NCBI GenBank assembly: GCA_037951105.1
Contig: JBAMJV010005534.1
Location: forward strand, 10,001-74,000
Direction of reading: 5' to 3'
From: Echinarachnius parma
Taxonomy: Eukaryota; Echinodermata; Echinoidea; Clypeasteroida; Echinarachniidae
DNA: 64,000 bases
Shown here: positions 1-11,400 of the stretch, piece after piece
How positions within the stretch are numbered: position 1 is the stretch's first letter
Layout of the letters: every line of letters begins with the position of its first letter
The notes under the pieces: model-generated
Seen by the model: only the letters and a program-made list of their open reading frames with translations
What the model was told of the DNA's origin: nothing
Databases searched by the model: none
Position numbers and translations under genes: made by a program

Positions 1-307
1 TACCACATGATTACCACACATCAGTTACCACATGATTACCACACACCAGTTATCACATGATTACCATACGACAGTTACCTCATGATTACCACACAGCAGT
101 TACCACATGATTACCACACGCCAGTTACCACATGATTACCACACACCAGTTATCACATGATTACCATACGACAGTTACCTCATGATTACCACACAGCAGT
201 TACCACATGATTACCACACAGCAGTTACCACATGATTACCACACAGCAGTTACCACATGATTACCACACACCAGTTATCACATGATTACCACACGCCAGT
301 TACCACA
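1..307. repeat. 25-bp minisatellite, about 12 copies
   Basis: Tandem array of a 25-bp unit of the form TACCACATGATTACCACACR followed by CAGT. Variants with TATCACATG and TACCTCATG recur exactly 100 bp apart (for example at about 51 and 151), so four units form a higher-order block that was itself duplicated. The array is cut by the left edge of the window. Short ORFs across it are not genes. Confidence 0.93.
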
Positions 308-817
308 GGAATAATAATACATGTAAATGTACAATATTGTTTTATATTATTTTGCCAAACTTTCAGAAATTGTATGCATCAAAACAAATATTCAGTTTGC
401 ATAACAAATATGACAGTCCATTCAAGATTAGATGGTCTGGCTTCATTAAGACCGACAGTGAACATAACATGTAACTTATTGTTACATGTAATACTGCATT
501 TTGGTAATGTTGTGTGGTAATCGTGTGGTAATCGATTTTTTTTTATTTGATTTTATTTTATTTCCACATTCAAAGTTTAAAATACAATGTAAAAGCAAAG
601 AATACAAAAACATATCATATACATAACAATTACTACTGCAAATATACATTTACATAATTATATACAAATAAGTAAGGCATGAAAAAGAAAAAAACAACAA
701 CAACAAAAAAGACACCATAGATTGAAAATACAGAAGTAAGGGGGAAAAGTATAAACCGTATTTGAATGTGGGGGGATAACCAAAAGCCAAAATAAAGGCT
801 TATCTAGGGCAGTCCCC
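308..817. other. no gene seen; AT-rich
   Basis: AT-rich DNA with short echoes of the minisatellite near 510-530 (GTGGTAATC twice). The stretch from about 535 to 720 is T-rich then A-rich and could be the reversed 3' end of a retroelement, but no diagnostic protein or tail is visible. Confidence 0.5.
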
Positions 818-1168
818 GAGGATGAGGTGTGGCAAGATTGGTAGAGAACGCGCTTTCCGATCATGAGATCCAGAGTTCGAACCCTGCCCACTCCCTTTGG
901 CATTCAGCAAGACAATTTATCCACAATTGCTGCTCTCTACCTAGGTGTATAAATGGGGACCCGGTAGGAGGTGAAATCCTTATGTTAACGATCATCTTGA
1001 GCCCATGAGCGCTTAGAAGGAATGCTCCCCAGGGAGTGGAGATGGTGCACACAATGTGTGCTGGTTTGCATTGTATCCTATGACCGGGGGTAATATCATT
1101 GTAAAGCGCTTAGAGATGATTATCAATCATATTAGGCGCTATATAAATCGAAACATTATTATTATTTA
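818..1168 (+). mobile_element. tRNA-derived SINE, copy 1
   Basis: The 5' part reads like a tRNA gene: an A-box-like stretch near 829-842 and a B-box-like GAGTTCGAACCCT near 873-885, the internal RNA polymerase III promoter. It is followed by a body shared with the copy at 14451-14804 (GACAATTTATCCAC, then GTGTATAAATGGG) and ends with GGCGCTATATAAAT and an ATT-repeat tail. This is a retrotransposed SINE, not a tRNA gene: the fold beyond the B box is degenerate and no CCA-type acceptor stem pairs. Confidence 0.87.
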
Positions 1169-1431
1169 ACCGTCCCGTGGAAACGTCCTCCAAAGCCACA
1201 GGTATACCATAGGAATGTTGCTGCAGTAATTTGAATGCATAAAGTTCTGGATAATTGGATCATTTCTTGGTGAGATGTGACTTGCATGCTGGTTGTTTCT
1301 TTTTGATGCATGCATAATCAAACCATATAAACCAGTCAATAGTAACCATTCCTATTTCATATTTCATGTTAGTATTTGTTCATGACCAAAATGCAGTCTA
1401 CCCAATGATATTTACTTACATTACTGATTAC

Positions 1432-1745
1432 CCAGGGGGCAAAGGGGGTTTGTCAGCTTTTGTCTGTTGTAAAAGGTTGGCCACCAGAAATGGCTTCTAG
1501 GACCTTCTAGGATCACAACCTAGGTGGACAACCTCGCGGACAAGCTGCTCAAAGCCCACAGAATGAGTTTTAAGAAAATCACCCCTACTGTAGCTATATG
1601 GTGGGTTTAGGCCTTAGGGGTCATGAAGTCCCGATCTCACATTGTTCATGATTACACCACGATGCTTAATAATATCTGCTTGTCAATTCATGGACGTCTT
1701 CCTTAGATTCCTGCGCATAATATGATACCAAATTTGAGCATATTG
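1432..1745 (+). repeat. dispersed repeat, copy a
   Basis: About 310 bp closely resembling 33142-33455 in the same orientation. Shared landmarks, in order, are CCCAGGGRGCAAAGGGGGTT, TATAAAAGGTTGG-like and TGTAAAAGGTTGG, TTCTAGGACCTT, CACAACCTAGGTG, CAACCTCGCG and ACCCCTACTGTA. No protein, TIR or tail is seen, so its class is unknown. Confidence 0.8.
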
Positions 1746-2266
1746 CATATTTGGTTGTTGTGAAAAATGTTGTTAAAGCGTGATGCGTCACACACGGAAG
1801 TGACATTTTTAATGGAGCGTTTATGTATAAAAAGCAAATATAGTACCAATAATTACAAACAATGATATATTTTAATCAGTACAAACTAAATGTGCATCAA
1901 AATAACTTTATATATGTTTACCATGAAATAAACTGGTTAAAAACACTAAACAATAACATAAGCAATAAAAACAAAGAAATACATAAGAATTTGAATCTGT
2001 TCATGTAATTATTTCTTTAGATCTCTTCAAAATTACATTCACTGATACAAAAATGCATCAAAACATAATAAAACTTTGTTAGTGTTCCATGAATCAGACA
2101 CATTAAGAGTTGTGGTGTAGGGAGGGTGGGGGCCCGGTGGGGGGGGGGGGGGGGGCATGACCATGCCTTATTGTCAGTGGACTCCACAACAGTATTAAAA
2201 TGATTACCATTAGTATTATGATGGATTTAGTGTGGTCAGGAGACTAAATAAATAGTCTCTATTTGT
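1746..2266. other. no gene seen; poly-G tract
   Basis: AT-rich sequence with a G-only run at about 2138-2155. No coding potential or repeat partner was recognised. Confidence 0.5.
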
Positions 2267-2639
2267 AGTTGTCTTTAATATTTTTGAGCTCAGATTACAG
2301 AATATTATTACAGCCGTGGATAGTTTTGAAAAATTTACCCAACAATGCTTTCTATGACCTACGATAACAACCAGGTTGGACAATTTAACTGCTGAAAGTA
2401 TGAAGTGAAAATTGAAAAGTGCCCTTTCTATACATGTATACTAACCATACTTTCTGAGATACGCATACATATTTTGAATGAGAGAACCAGTTATAAAACA
2501 AAAGTCCATTATTGCAGATAATAATATCTACCAAGCCAAACAAACAAATACATGCAAAACATCAAATGTAAATTGTAGTTTCGGCAAAACATGGTATTAT
2601 CGCTTTCTGTGAATGATCTTTTCAATTTCTGACTCGCCA

Positions 2640-3000
2640 ACTGATATCCCAGATTTCCGCGAATTTTCTATTCATTTCTTTAGTCACCAGCTGCTATCAC
2701 TGATATCCACGAATGTTCTATTCATTTTCTAAGTCACCAGCTGCTATCACTGATATCCACGAATGTTCTATTCATTTCTTAAGTCACCAGCTGCTATCAC
2801 TGATATCCACGAATGTTCTATTCATTTTCTAAGTCACCAGCCGCTATCACTGATATCCGCGAATGTTCTATTCATTTTTTAAGTCACCAGCTGCTATCAC
2901 TGACATCTGCGAATGTTTTATTCATTTTCTAAGTCACCAGCTGATATCACTGATATCCGCGAATGAGCTGCAATCTCTGCTTTCCGCGAATGTTCTATTC
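2640..3000. repeat. subterminal 50-bp tandem repeats
   Basis: About seven copies of a 50-bp unit containing GAATGTTCTATTCATT, AAGTCACCAG and CTGCTATCACTGATATC. Starts are exactly 50 bp apart (about 2701, 2751, 2801, 2851, 2901, 2951). The same unit appears reversed about three times at 4480-4610, so it belongs to the TIR arms. Subterminal repeats of this kind often serve as transposase binding sites. Confidence 0.85.
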
Positions 3001-3135
3001 ATTTTCTGAGTCACTGCTGCTATCACTGCTTTCCATTATAGCAGTGCACTGCACCCTTCTGCACTTGGTTTTTATGCCCTGACAACGGCAGCCTATGTAA
3101 CATGGAACCGCCTTCTTTGAGCAAGAACAGTTCTT

Positions 3136-3627
3136 CTAGCATCCCCTGACACATCCACACGATAGTGTCTTTTCCATCGATTCAGGCCAGGCTTGTTGTG
3201 TAGATGGCACTGGAATTGGTTTCCCATCAGTCAAGGACCATCCGAACTCTGTACACGATGGAATGTTTGGCTTGGCGATATGCGCATTCTTGTCAATGAT
3301 GGTCGCATGAGCAGCTCTATTTAGGTGTAAGAGGAAATCATCTTCTGTGGGAGGCAGCAGCTTCAGGAGAGTTGACTTGTTGTTCAAGAACTTGTAGGCT
3401 CTCAATTTTTCAAGATCAGAATCTTCAAATTGGTCGCTTTTGGTGGTGTACACATCTATGGTCAGTTCTCGTGCCTGGGTGATGAGGTCGCCTGTTATGG
3501 CATTTGCTTGGTTGTCACCATAGTCTACCACTGCAGGTGTGTTTCGTTTCATGCTGCTCTTGAGCCATGCTTTCTTGCCGCTGAAGCATGGGTATCTAGT
3601 GGTATCTCTGCCACTCAGACTGCGCAT
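3136..3627 (-). pseudogene. FEN-like transposon nuclease, C-terminal half, inverted
   Basis: The reading begins with LSGRDTTRYPCFSGKKAWL, the equivalent of HAFTGCDTVSQF in the copy at 14897-15650, with G-C replaced by G-R. It then has a helical stretch, LLKLLPPTEDDFLLHL, and a Cys-rich end (CGCVRGC). This is the C-terminal part of an expanded invertebrate protein family whose motifs resemble FEN/XPG (PIN-fold) nucleases. It runs leftward, whereas the N-terminal and central part starts a few bases away and runs rightward. One half has therefore been inverted and the gene cannot be expressed as one protein. The function is inferred from motif order only. Confidence 0.7.
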
Positions 3628-3654
3628 GACACAGATTATTGTTAGTGGTGGACA

Positions 3655-4467
3655 ACTCTACATTTTTGATTTCACAGGGAAGCATGAGTGCAGTAATTGT
3701 CCTCCATCTTTGTTCAAGGAAGACGGCAGTATGAGAAGTGGTACCAATGCTAGCCTGGTGAAGGTCTTAAAAGAGGAAACCAAAGTGACATGTGTTTCCG
3801 ATTTGCCTCAGGATGACAACAAAACAGCAGTTGTTGTTGATGCAATGTGCGCCATACGGCGTTGGTCATTTCACAAAGGGGAAACATTTGAAGCAATCGC
3901 CAAACGGTACACAAATATGTTGCTGAAAGATGTTCCTGTTGGTACCGAGATCATACACTTTTGTTGCAACAGATACATTTGAGCCAGCCTGAAGTCTGCT
4001 GAGCAGGAACAGAGGTATACCCGATCCAAATTAGCCAAGGTATATGAAGTCAGTGGGCAGTACACAGCTCCTGATTGACAGGAGTTTGTCTCTGTATCAG
4101 CAAACAAGGCGAACCTTCTGAGCTTCTTGTGTGAAAGGTGGTGTGAGAATGAACAGCGTGAACCTTCTCTTGGCCAAACTCATCTGTACCTTGGTGGCGG
4201 ATTCAAAGAAGAAACAAAAAGTGTGCTCCTCACAGGAGGATCTGTGGTGGAAGTTCCAGCCCTTGAATCTACACAACAGGAGGCTGATACACGGGTCATA
4301 CTCCACACACTCTACAGTCTCAAGAATGATGGAGTCGACAGCGTTGTCATACATACCACGGTGCAACAAATCTCACGGATCTCTCAGAGATGTGGGTGAG
4401 GACAGCCCATAATGCATACCTACATATCCATGATATGATTGTAGCACTGGGGCCATCACAGAAAATG
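3655..4467 (+). pseudogene. FEN-like transposon nuclease, N-terminal and central part
   Basis: In order the translation shows a CSNCPPSLF start region; VVVDAMCAIRRW, resembling the N-terminal metal-binding motif of FEN nucleases; EIIHFCCNRY; and QQEADTRVILHTLY, resembling the central EAEA-type acidic motif. After a frame change it reads DLSEMWVRTAHNAYLHIHDM. In-frame TGA codons near 3979 and 4076 and a frameshift near 4370 break it, and the DTDV segment present in the other copy is missing. It lies between the arms of the long-TIR element and points away from the C-terminal half. Assignment to a FEN-like fold is an inference from spacing and acidic residues. Confidence 0.7.
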
Positions 4468-4966
4468 AATATAACATTCACGGATATCAATGATAGCAGC
4501 TGGTGACTAAGAAAACGAATAGAACATTTGCGGATATCAGTGATAGCAGCTGGTGACTTAAGAAATGAATAGAAAATTCGCGGAAATCTGTGATATCAGT
4601 TGGCGAGTCAGAAATTGAAAAGATCATTCACAGAAAGCGATAATACCATGTTTTGCCGAAACTACAATTTACATTGTATGTTTTGTAGGTATTTGTTCAT
4701 TTGGCTTGGTACATATTATTATCTGCAATAATGAACTTTTGTTTTATAACTGGTTCTCTCATTCAAAATATGTATGCGTATCTCAGAAAGTAGGGTTAGT
4801 ATACACGTATAGAAAGGGCACTTTTCAATTTTCACTTCATTCAGCAGTTAAATTGTCCAACCTTGTTGTTATCGTAGGTCATAAGCATTGTTGGGTAAAC
4901 ATTTCACAACAATCCACGGCTCTAATAGTATCCTGTAATCTGAGCTCAAAAATATTAAAGACAACT

Positions 4967-5482
4967 TCAGCATTAAAATTCGTCCCGAGGAACCACCAGA
5001 GCGGAAATCCTAACTTCAATTTCGTCTTTCGTCGATCAATTTCACACAAAGATCACACAATTTCCCACTTTGCATTAGAAATACCACATCAGTTGCTTCT
5101 TTTAAAAGGCAATGTAAATTATTAGCACTTATTGACCGCATCTAATTAATTATTTCCTAGTATACATTTTAGTAGTAAATATATCACACACTACCACAGT
5201 TCCCAATTTGAGCAAAAGTTAGGTTTTCTTTTTAGTTTTTTTGTTTTAGTTTGTTTTTGGATGAAAGTAGTTGTTAGTTATCTCTGACACTGATTTATTA
5301 CTTATTTTATGTATATATTTGTTATTCATTTGTATTTATTCTCATTGTGTTGTTGTGTTCAAAAGTATTCATTGTATTGTTTTTTATTGTATGCAGGGCC
5401 CCTTGGTAGATCAGTTGTTTAACTGAAAGGGCAACCCTGTTGAAATAAAACGTTAATAAATAAATAAATAAATTTAGTCATT
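4967..5482 (+). mobile_element. LINE 3' end, 5'-truncated
   Basis: One frame near 5060-5145 gives FPLCIRNTTSVASFKRQCK ending at TAA, the usual C-terminal pattern of non-LTR retrotransposon ORF2 (short aromatic-Pro stretch, then SFKRxL). It is followed by a T-rich 3' UTR, a GGGCCCCTTGGTAGATCAG motif and a tail of ATAAATAAATAAATA near 5450-5475. The fragment abuts the right end of the long-TIR element. A frameshift separates its upstream part. Confidence 0.7.
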
Positions 5483-5553
5483 AGTCACACATTTTCGTCA
5501 ATTGTAATGACGAAAGTGTTAAAATGAATGGGAAAACCTATATGACTAATTAT

Positions 5554-6434
5554 GAGTGCGCTTTGTTATTCCGAAGGTTCGTTATTCCGAAGGTTCGTTA
5601 TTCCGAAGGTTCGTTATTCCGAACACGCACATTTCGTATACCTGAGGGTTCGTTAATCCTAAAATGAAATAGGGTTCGTTAATCCGAACATTTGATGCAT
5701 TATTCCGAAGGTTCGTTATTCCGAAGGTTCGTTATTCCGAGGGTTTGTTATTCCGAATGTTCGCTATTCCTAAAATTAAATCAGGTTCGTTATTCCGAAG
5801 GTTCGTTAGTCCGAAAATAAAATCGGGTTCGTTATTCCGAAGGTTCGTTATTCCGAGGGTTTGTTATTCCGAAGGTTCGCTATTCCTAAAATGAAATCAG
5901 GTTCGTTATTCCGAAGGTTGGTTAGTCCAAAAATAAAATCGGGTTCGTTATTCCAAAGGTCCGTTATTCCGAGGGTTTGTTATTCCGAAGGTTCGCTATT
6001 CCTAAAATGAAATCGAGTTCGTTAATCCGAAAATTAATATTTGGGTTTGTTAAAATGCTATAAATTCATATAAAGAGATAAAATAAACTTAAATGTTTGA
6101 TTGGTCTGGCCAAGGGAGGTAAAGGGGGAGGGGTATGCTTAATGCAGGGTGTAAATTAAATAAACAAAACACAAATTATAGTATTATAACAAACCCGATT
6201 TAATTTTCGGATTAACGAACCCTATTTTATTTTCGGACTAATGAACCTTCGGAATAACGAACCTTCGGAATAACGAACCGTCGGAATAATGAACCCGATT
6301 TTTTTTCCCGGATAAACGAACATTCGGAATAACGAACCCGATTTCGTTTTAGGAATATCAACCTTCGGAATAACGAACCTTCGGAATAACTGAACCTTCG
6401 GAATAACGAACCTTCGGAATAACGGACTGTAACC
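5554..6434 (+). mobile_element. foldback element A, built from a 16-bp satellite
   Basis: This 881-bp element is flanked by an exact 8-bp duplication, CTAATTAT at 5546-5553 and 6435-6442. Its left half is direct copies of GGTTCGTTATTCCGAA and its right half the reverse complement, around a unique AT-rich core (about 6030-6190). Ends read GAGTGCGCTTTGTTATTCCG and, reversed, GGTTACAGTCCGTTATTCCG. It encodes nothing credible: the repeat simply translates as RYSEGSLFRRF-like strings in every frame. An inverted second copy lies at 6966-8243. Confidence 0.88.
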
Positions 6435-6442
6435 CTAATTAT

Positions 6443-6957
6443 AACACCAATAATAATAAGAAACAATTTAATTGAAGTGGCATGTACAAACACATGCAGC
6501 GACATTTACAAAGATCAATAATCAAGATATATCATAGCGGCTTTGCGTCACTCCGTGACGTTGGAGTAATCACACTTTAGATCGGTAAAACTGAGGTTAG
6601 CTGAACTTAGTGATACGTTTATGAGAGAGTGTCACGCAATGTATCGGTTACGTCCTATGCACATTCGCTTACTATGCGTGCGCGCATAGCATCATGTATT
6701 CAGAATTCCCAAGCGCTCTAAATTTGTTTAATGGGCGCATTTTCGCATAAATAAACGTCGCACAACGACGCGTACAAACATTATGCGCGATTGGCACATA
6801 CGACAGTTCTCTCGTATTATTGATTTGACCGGGGATTTAGAGCACAAAATTAATTTAGATCACACAGCAGTTTGGAGATAAATAATAATGTATTTCAAGG
6901 TGATTTTCCGTAAGGTCACAATTTATGTCCTCCAGCCATGTTAATACTCAGATACTG
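6443..6957. other. spacer between the two foldback elements
   Basis: About 515 bp of ordinary AT-rich DNA with short palindromes such as GCGCGC near 6680. No gene, TIR or repeat partner seen. It is presumably original chromosomal sequence between two independent insertions. Confidence 0.5.
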
Positions 6958-7574
6958 AAAATAATGGTTACAGTCCGTTATTCCGAAGATTCGTTATTCC
7001 GAAGGTTCAGTTATTCCGAAGGTTCGTTATTCCGAAGGTTCGTTATTCCGAAGGTTCGTTATTCCGAAGGTTCGTTATTCCGAAGGTTCGTTGATCCGAA
7101 AATAAAATCGGGTTCGTTATTCCGAAGGTTCGTTATTCCGAAGGTTCGTTGATCCGAAGATAAAATCGGGTTCGTTATTCCGAAGGTTCGTTAGTCCTAA
7201 AATGAAATAGGGTTCGTTAATCCGAAAATTAAATAAATACGAAGTAGAAAAGAATTGAGTTGATTTGATTTTGAGCAATGTGGACTTGGGAAAGGGGATC
7301 AATCTTACTCTAATTGCCGTGGCTGCATGGGGGGTGGGGGAGAAGGGGAGGGGGGCAAAGAGTGGCTTAACAATTCTAGTAAAATTGTATTTTCTTTTTC
7401 TTTGTAAAACAGTGCAATAAGAATGAGAAATATATATTTATATCTTTCTAATGTAAACAAACATGAAAACAAAAAAATCAATTTGATATAATTATAATTA
7501 TGTCATAAAGCTAGATTTTGCTGCTTGATATCAGTCCAAAATCACATTTTATTTGTCTGAATTGTATGTATTTC

Positions 7575-7613
7575 ATCATAAATAGCAACTAAGGGCAGGG
7601 GGAGGGGGTGTCC

Positions 7614-7647
<34 letters not shown>

Positions 7648-7790
7648 TAGGGAGCTTTGGCATTTTTTAAATTGAAACTGTGCAATCTGAGTTTTTACTC
7701 TCTTTTCCAATAAAATTAGATAAAAGCCATGATTTAAATTGATTTGGGAGGGGGCCCATGACACCCCCCCCCCCCCCCACCACTACGCCA
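7575..7790. mobile_element. hAT-like repeat remnant with poly-C tracts
   Basis: GGGGTGTCCACCCC, then C-only runs at about 7613-7644 and 7765-7778, a TAGGGAGCTTTGG motif and, at the right, CCACTACGCCAGTG, whose reverse complement resembles hAT ends. The GTGTCC...TAGGGAGCTTT pair also occurs inside the complete hAT-like element at about 9920-9955. Left boundary uncertain. Confidence 0.4.
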
Positions 7791-7792
7791 GT

Positions 7793-7860
<68 letters not shown>

Positions 7861-7870
7861 GCACACACAC
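7793..7870. repeat. CA-dinucleotide microsatellite
   Basis: About 78 bp of nearly pure CA repeat with two interruptions, inside foldback element B. Confidence 0.95.
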
Positions 7871-8423
7871 CCTATTTCATTTTCGGATTAAGGAACCCTA
7901 ATTCATTTTCGGAATAACGAACCTTCGGAATAACGAACCCGATTTCATTTTAGGAATAGCGAACCTTCGGAATAACGAACCTTCGGAATAAAGAACCTTC
8001 GGAATAACGAACCTTCGGAATAACGAACCCGATTTCATTTTAGGAATAGCGAACCTTCGGAATAACGAACCTTCGGAATAACGAACCTTCGGAATAACGA
8101 ACCTTCGGAATAATGCAACAAATGTTCGGATTAACGAACCCTATTTCATTTTCGGATTAACGAACACTCAGGTATAGGAAATTTGCGTGTTCGGAATAAC
8201 GAACCTTTGGAATAACGAACCTTCGGAATAACGAACCGCACCCAAAATAATAACATGTCAACATTTCTCACAGGCCAAGGGACGAGTATTGTGCTGGTTC
8301 TACTAAAAAGCTGTGCTAGCCGTCTGCAGACCTAGTCAGCTGTTCAGGCTCTGATACAGCCACTGTCCACCGTGTCGGAGGTGGGGGAAAGTGGAGCTGG
8401 AATACGAAGAACTTGCTACGGGC

Positions 8424-8457
8424 ATGGCATCCAAGTCCAAACACGTCACATTTGAAG
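8424..8457 (+). CDS. Mind-bomb-like exon 1 (start)
   Basis: Encodes MASKSKHVTFE plus one base of the next codon. The ATG has a favourable context (GGCATGG), and an in-frame TGA lies at 8352-8354, so this is the first possible start of this reading frame in the exon. The donor is GAAG|GTACGT. The 5' UTR probably covers about 8273-8423, because TTTCTCACAG at 8263-8272 could be an acceptor. Start choice is inferred. Confidence 0.65.
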
Positions 8458-11400
8458 GTACGTTAGCATTGCTTCCTAAATATGTATGTATTATTGTGCA
8501 AGAATGCTTAATTATCTAACCGAACTCATACTTCTTTTATAAGATTTAAAGAAATATCACAGTGCGATCGAATTAAATCAAATAGCTAAGATTTATAAGA
8601 ACATGACTGTGTATTCTTCAAGGGAGACTAAATTAAAAACGCATGTTGACTTTGATTGATCTATAATAATGAATACATCACATATCTGTTGACTATTTGA
8701 TGTACATTTTTGTCATATATTTTATGTAATTTGTTTCATTACTTTTTTTCTACCTGCTAAGCTTCACCCCTAAAAAAATTCCCGCCAGAAGCTAATGGCT
8801 TCTGTGACATCATAATCATTCAACCATCAGTCAGGCCTAAATGAACAAAAGACATTGGTATGTTAACTGATCACCTTCATCATGTTCATACAATGCCCAC
8901 TCACCATGAAAAAAAGGGTTTCGATGAAAACATCCAATGCTAATGCAATAAGGTACTCAGTGGGTGAGAACATATTTTTTGTTTATGTTTACCTAGCTGA
9001 TCGGTGGTTGAATGGTATTGTGATGTCAGTGAAGTCAATGGAGAAGAGTGTTTTTAGGGGTGGATCTTAGTAGGTCGAACAAAAAATAAATAAAATAAAA
9101 TACAAAATATGACAAAAATGTACATCAAATAGTCAACAGATATGTGATGTATTCATTATTATAGATCAACCAAAGTCAACATGCGTTTTTAATTTAGTCA
9201 CCCTTTAATTGTATGCAAGTTGATACAACGAGTTAGCGAATAATTAATGCAACTTTGCATAAGATCAATGTAAACCCAAGTAAGAGCAATGGAATGACTG
9301 GGGAAACGTATACAAATTTAATATACGCTTTTATCACCGATTATATCTACAAATTCCTTCTCATATGAATGCGTACATTATGTTGGATATCTATTGACTT
9401 TCTGAGACAGATAGAGGGAGGTAAACCACTGCCCCGATTATATAGTAATTGACAAGATTCAAATATCAGGGGCGTCGATCCGTTTTTGCGATTGGGGGGC
9501 GAAATTTGAAATTGTTTCGAGATTGACCACTGAGAGAGCTAAAAAACTCACATTTGGTATGCCCGAAAATTTTATTATGCGCTCATTAAAAGTGTCTTGA
9601 TGGCTCGATGACCTGACTTTGGGGGCACCCACATTTGGGGACAATCATGGGGGTCCAGGGGGCGGAGCCCCCGGAAGCTTTTAGATTTCAGACATTTGCA
9701 ACTCCTATCATGCGTGTTAAAATTGTATAAAATAGTGAACCTACTCGTAACGTATTCTTAAAGGGCATAGCGAAGAAGAGATTGAGCCTTGCATGAGATG
9801 AATCCACGTGATCCAGTATATAGAGCCATCGATATATCTATAGGGCGTCAACAACTCCTCCAAAGTGGAGGGAGACACTGCGAGGAAGCGAAGCGACCGA
9901 GCGGGGGAGGGTGTGGGAGGGGGTGTCCCCCTCCCACAGTAGGGAGCTTTTGTATTTTTGGGTGTGAAATTGTGCGATTTGGTGCACACCTAAGACATAA
10001 ATTTCACGTTATATGAAGTATGGAACCAATCATACATAATGACAAAGAGAGGGGGACAATCTCCTCCACTTTAAAATGTGGGGGACATGATATTCCGATT
10101 TGATTTGCGTTCAGCGCATAAGGACCGAATAATTTGACTGCATTGACTATTTCAGATTATTTTATTTTATGTGACGGCGTGTTATAGATGAGGGTTTAAT
10201 GAACTTCGTTTGAGGTGTCCGTTTGAGAAATTACACTGCCCAACACATTTCAAAATGTGAGTTCCCGCAACCAAAATGAAACTTGCAATATTATGAGAAA
10301 CTGTATGCGCGCGAAGCGCGGGGCAAAAATTAGATTTATAGTCCTTTTTAAACTAAACAAAACAGCTTTTTTGAAGATTAATTATTGATAAATATGTCTT
10401 TTCACTCTTTGGCATTATATCACTCAATTGTTTTCTTCCTCATTTTCGGACGCCCCTGTCAAATATTGCCATGTTTGGGAAATATTGAGGGCGATGTGCA
10501 AAATGCAAGACCGCGGTCGCTATTTGTAACTTTGATTTGCTCGGATTAGTTTGCTCACATTGCATAAATTGAATCGGTGTATATTTCATACCGCGTGCTA
10601 AGTATTCGCAAAGGGCACCGCTCGGCTAATTTACGAATCATTAATAAACAACAACAAAAAATGGTTAACAATGCTCTTTTTCATTGTGGTTGGTCCTATA
10701 TATAGATCAGGATGTGGGGCTGTGTACGGGGGACCTAGTGGTGGTCACACTGGATACAGAGGTGGTAGAGGCCATGCAGAAGAGTAGCGGACAACCCTGG
10801 AACACAGACATGGCCAATGTAAGAACATCGTCGTAGGTCGGACTCATTGGGAAGGGGTGGGGGGGGGGGGGGGTGGTGGCACGCGGATTATTGGGACACA
10901 ATTCTTGGTTCAAGATTGTAACCTTACGTATTTGAATTTTGTTAATCAAATAATTGTGGGAGGGCATGTGCCACCCCCCCCCCCCCCCCTCCCCATTTGA
11001 CCACTTACAAATGGTGGATGGAGGATGGTTGCATTTTCTTTTTAATGATTTTGATCAGTCTCTTTGACACTATAATGTTTCATTAAACATTAGATTTTCC
11101 TCGGAGTAAGAGTGACTAAATAATGTGATTTCTTTAAAATAAAAAAAGTAACATTATGAGTTGTGCATTCTAACTAAAAAGTTAAAACAAGATGTTTCCA
11201 GACAAGTTATATAATTGGAAAAAGAGCATCCCATTACTGCAACAAGTGTACATACATGTAGGTCTACTATACTTCATGTTGTGCCGGACGAACGCATCGT
11301 CCGTGATTCTATTGTAACCAAACGTACGAGTGAATAGAATTCCAAACGATTTTTGAATGAAATCAGTCCTACAATTTAGACGTGTATGTCTTTGTCTACC

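Larger units (their letters stand above)
2267..4966. mobile_element. 2.7-kb long-TIR element carrying a FEN-like nuclease gene
   Basis: The sequence from 2267 inward (AGTTGTCTTTAATATT) matches the reverse complement of the sequence ending at 4966. The match continues for roughly 400 bp, through TGAGCTCAGATTACAG, the ATTGAAAAGTGCCC stretch and the TTTCGGCAAAACATGGTATT stretch. Next inward on both sides is a tandem 50-bp repeat, about seven copies on the left and about three on the right. Between the arms lie two oppositely oriented pieces of one gene. No convincing target-site duplication is visible. Long TIRs with subterminal repeats mark a DNA transposon or foldback element, but the ends match no superfamily I can name. 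Confidence 0.85.
6966..8243 (-). mobile_element. foldback element B, inverted copy of A
   Basis: This 1278-bp element is flanked by an exact 8-bp duplication, AAAATAAT at 6958-6965 and 8244-8251. Its ends are those of element A in reverse order: GGTTACAGTCCG at the left and, reversed, GGGTGCGGTTCGTTATTCCG at the right. Irregular units such as the one with ACACGCA and ATACCTGAG are shared with A at about 5620-5660. The core (7237-7870) holds a poly-C tract, a piece of a hAT-like repeat and a CA repeat. It lies just upstream of the first coding exon of the Mind-bomb-like gene. Confidence 0.88.

Noticed and set aside
818..900. tRNA gene
   Set aside because: Has A and B boxes but continues into a SINE body and ATT tail shared with 14451-14804; the cloverleaf is incomplete.
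2640..3000. CRISPR-like array
   Set aside because: The 50-bp units are contiguous and nearly identical throughout, with no unique spacers, and they recur inverted in the other TIR arm.
6227..7152. ORFs with 16-residue repeats (RYSEGSLFRRF type)
   Set aside because: They are translations of the 16-bp foldback satellite, open in several frames on both strands only because the unit lacks stops.
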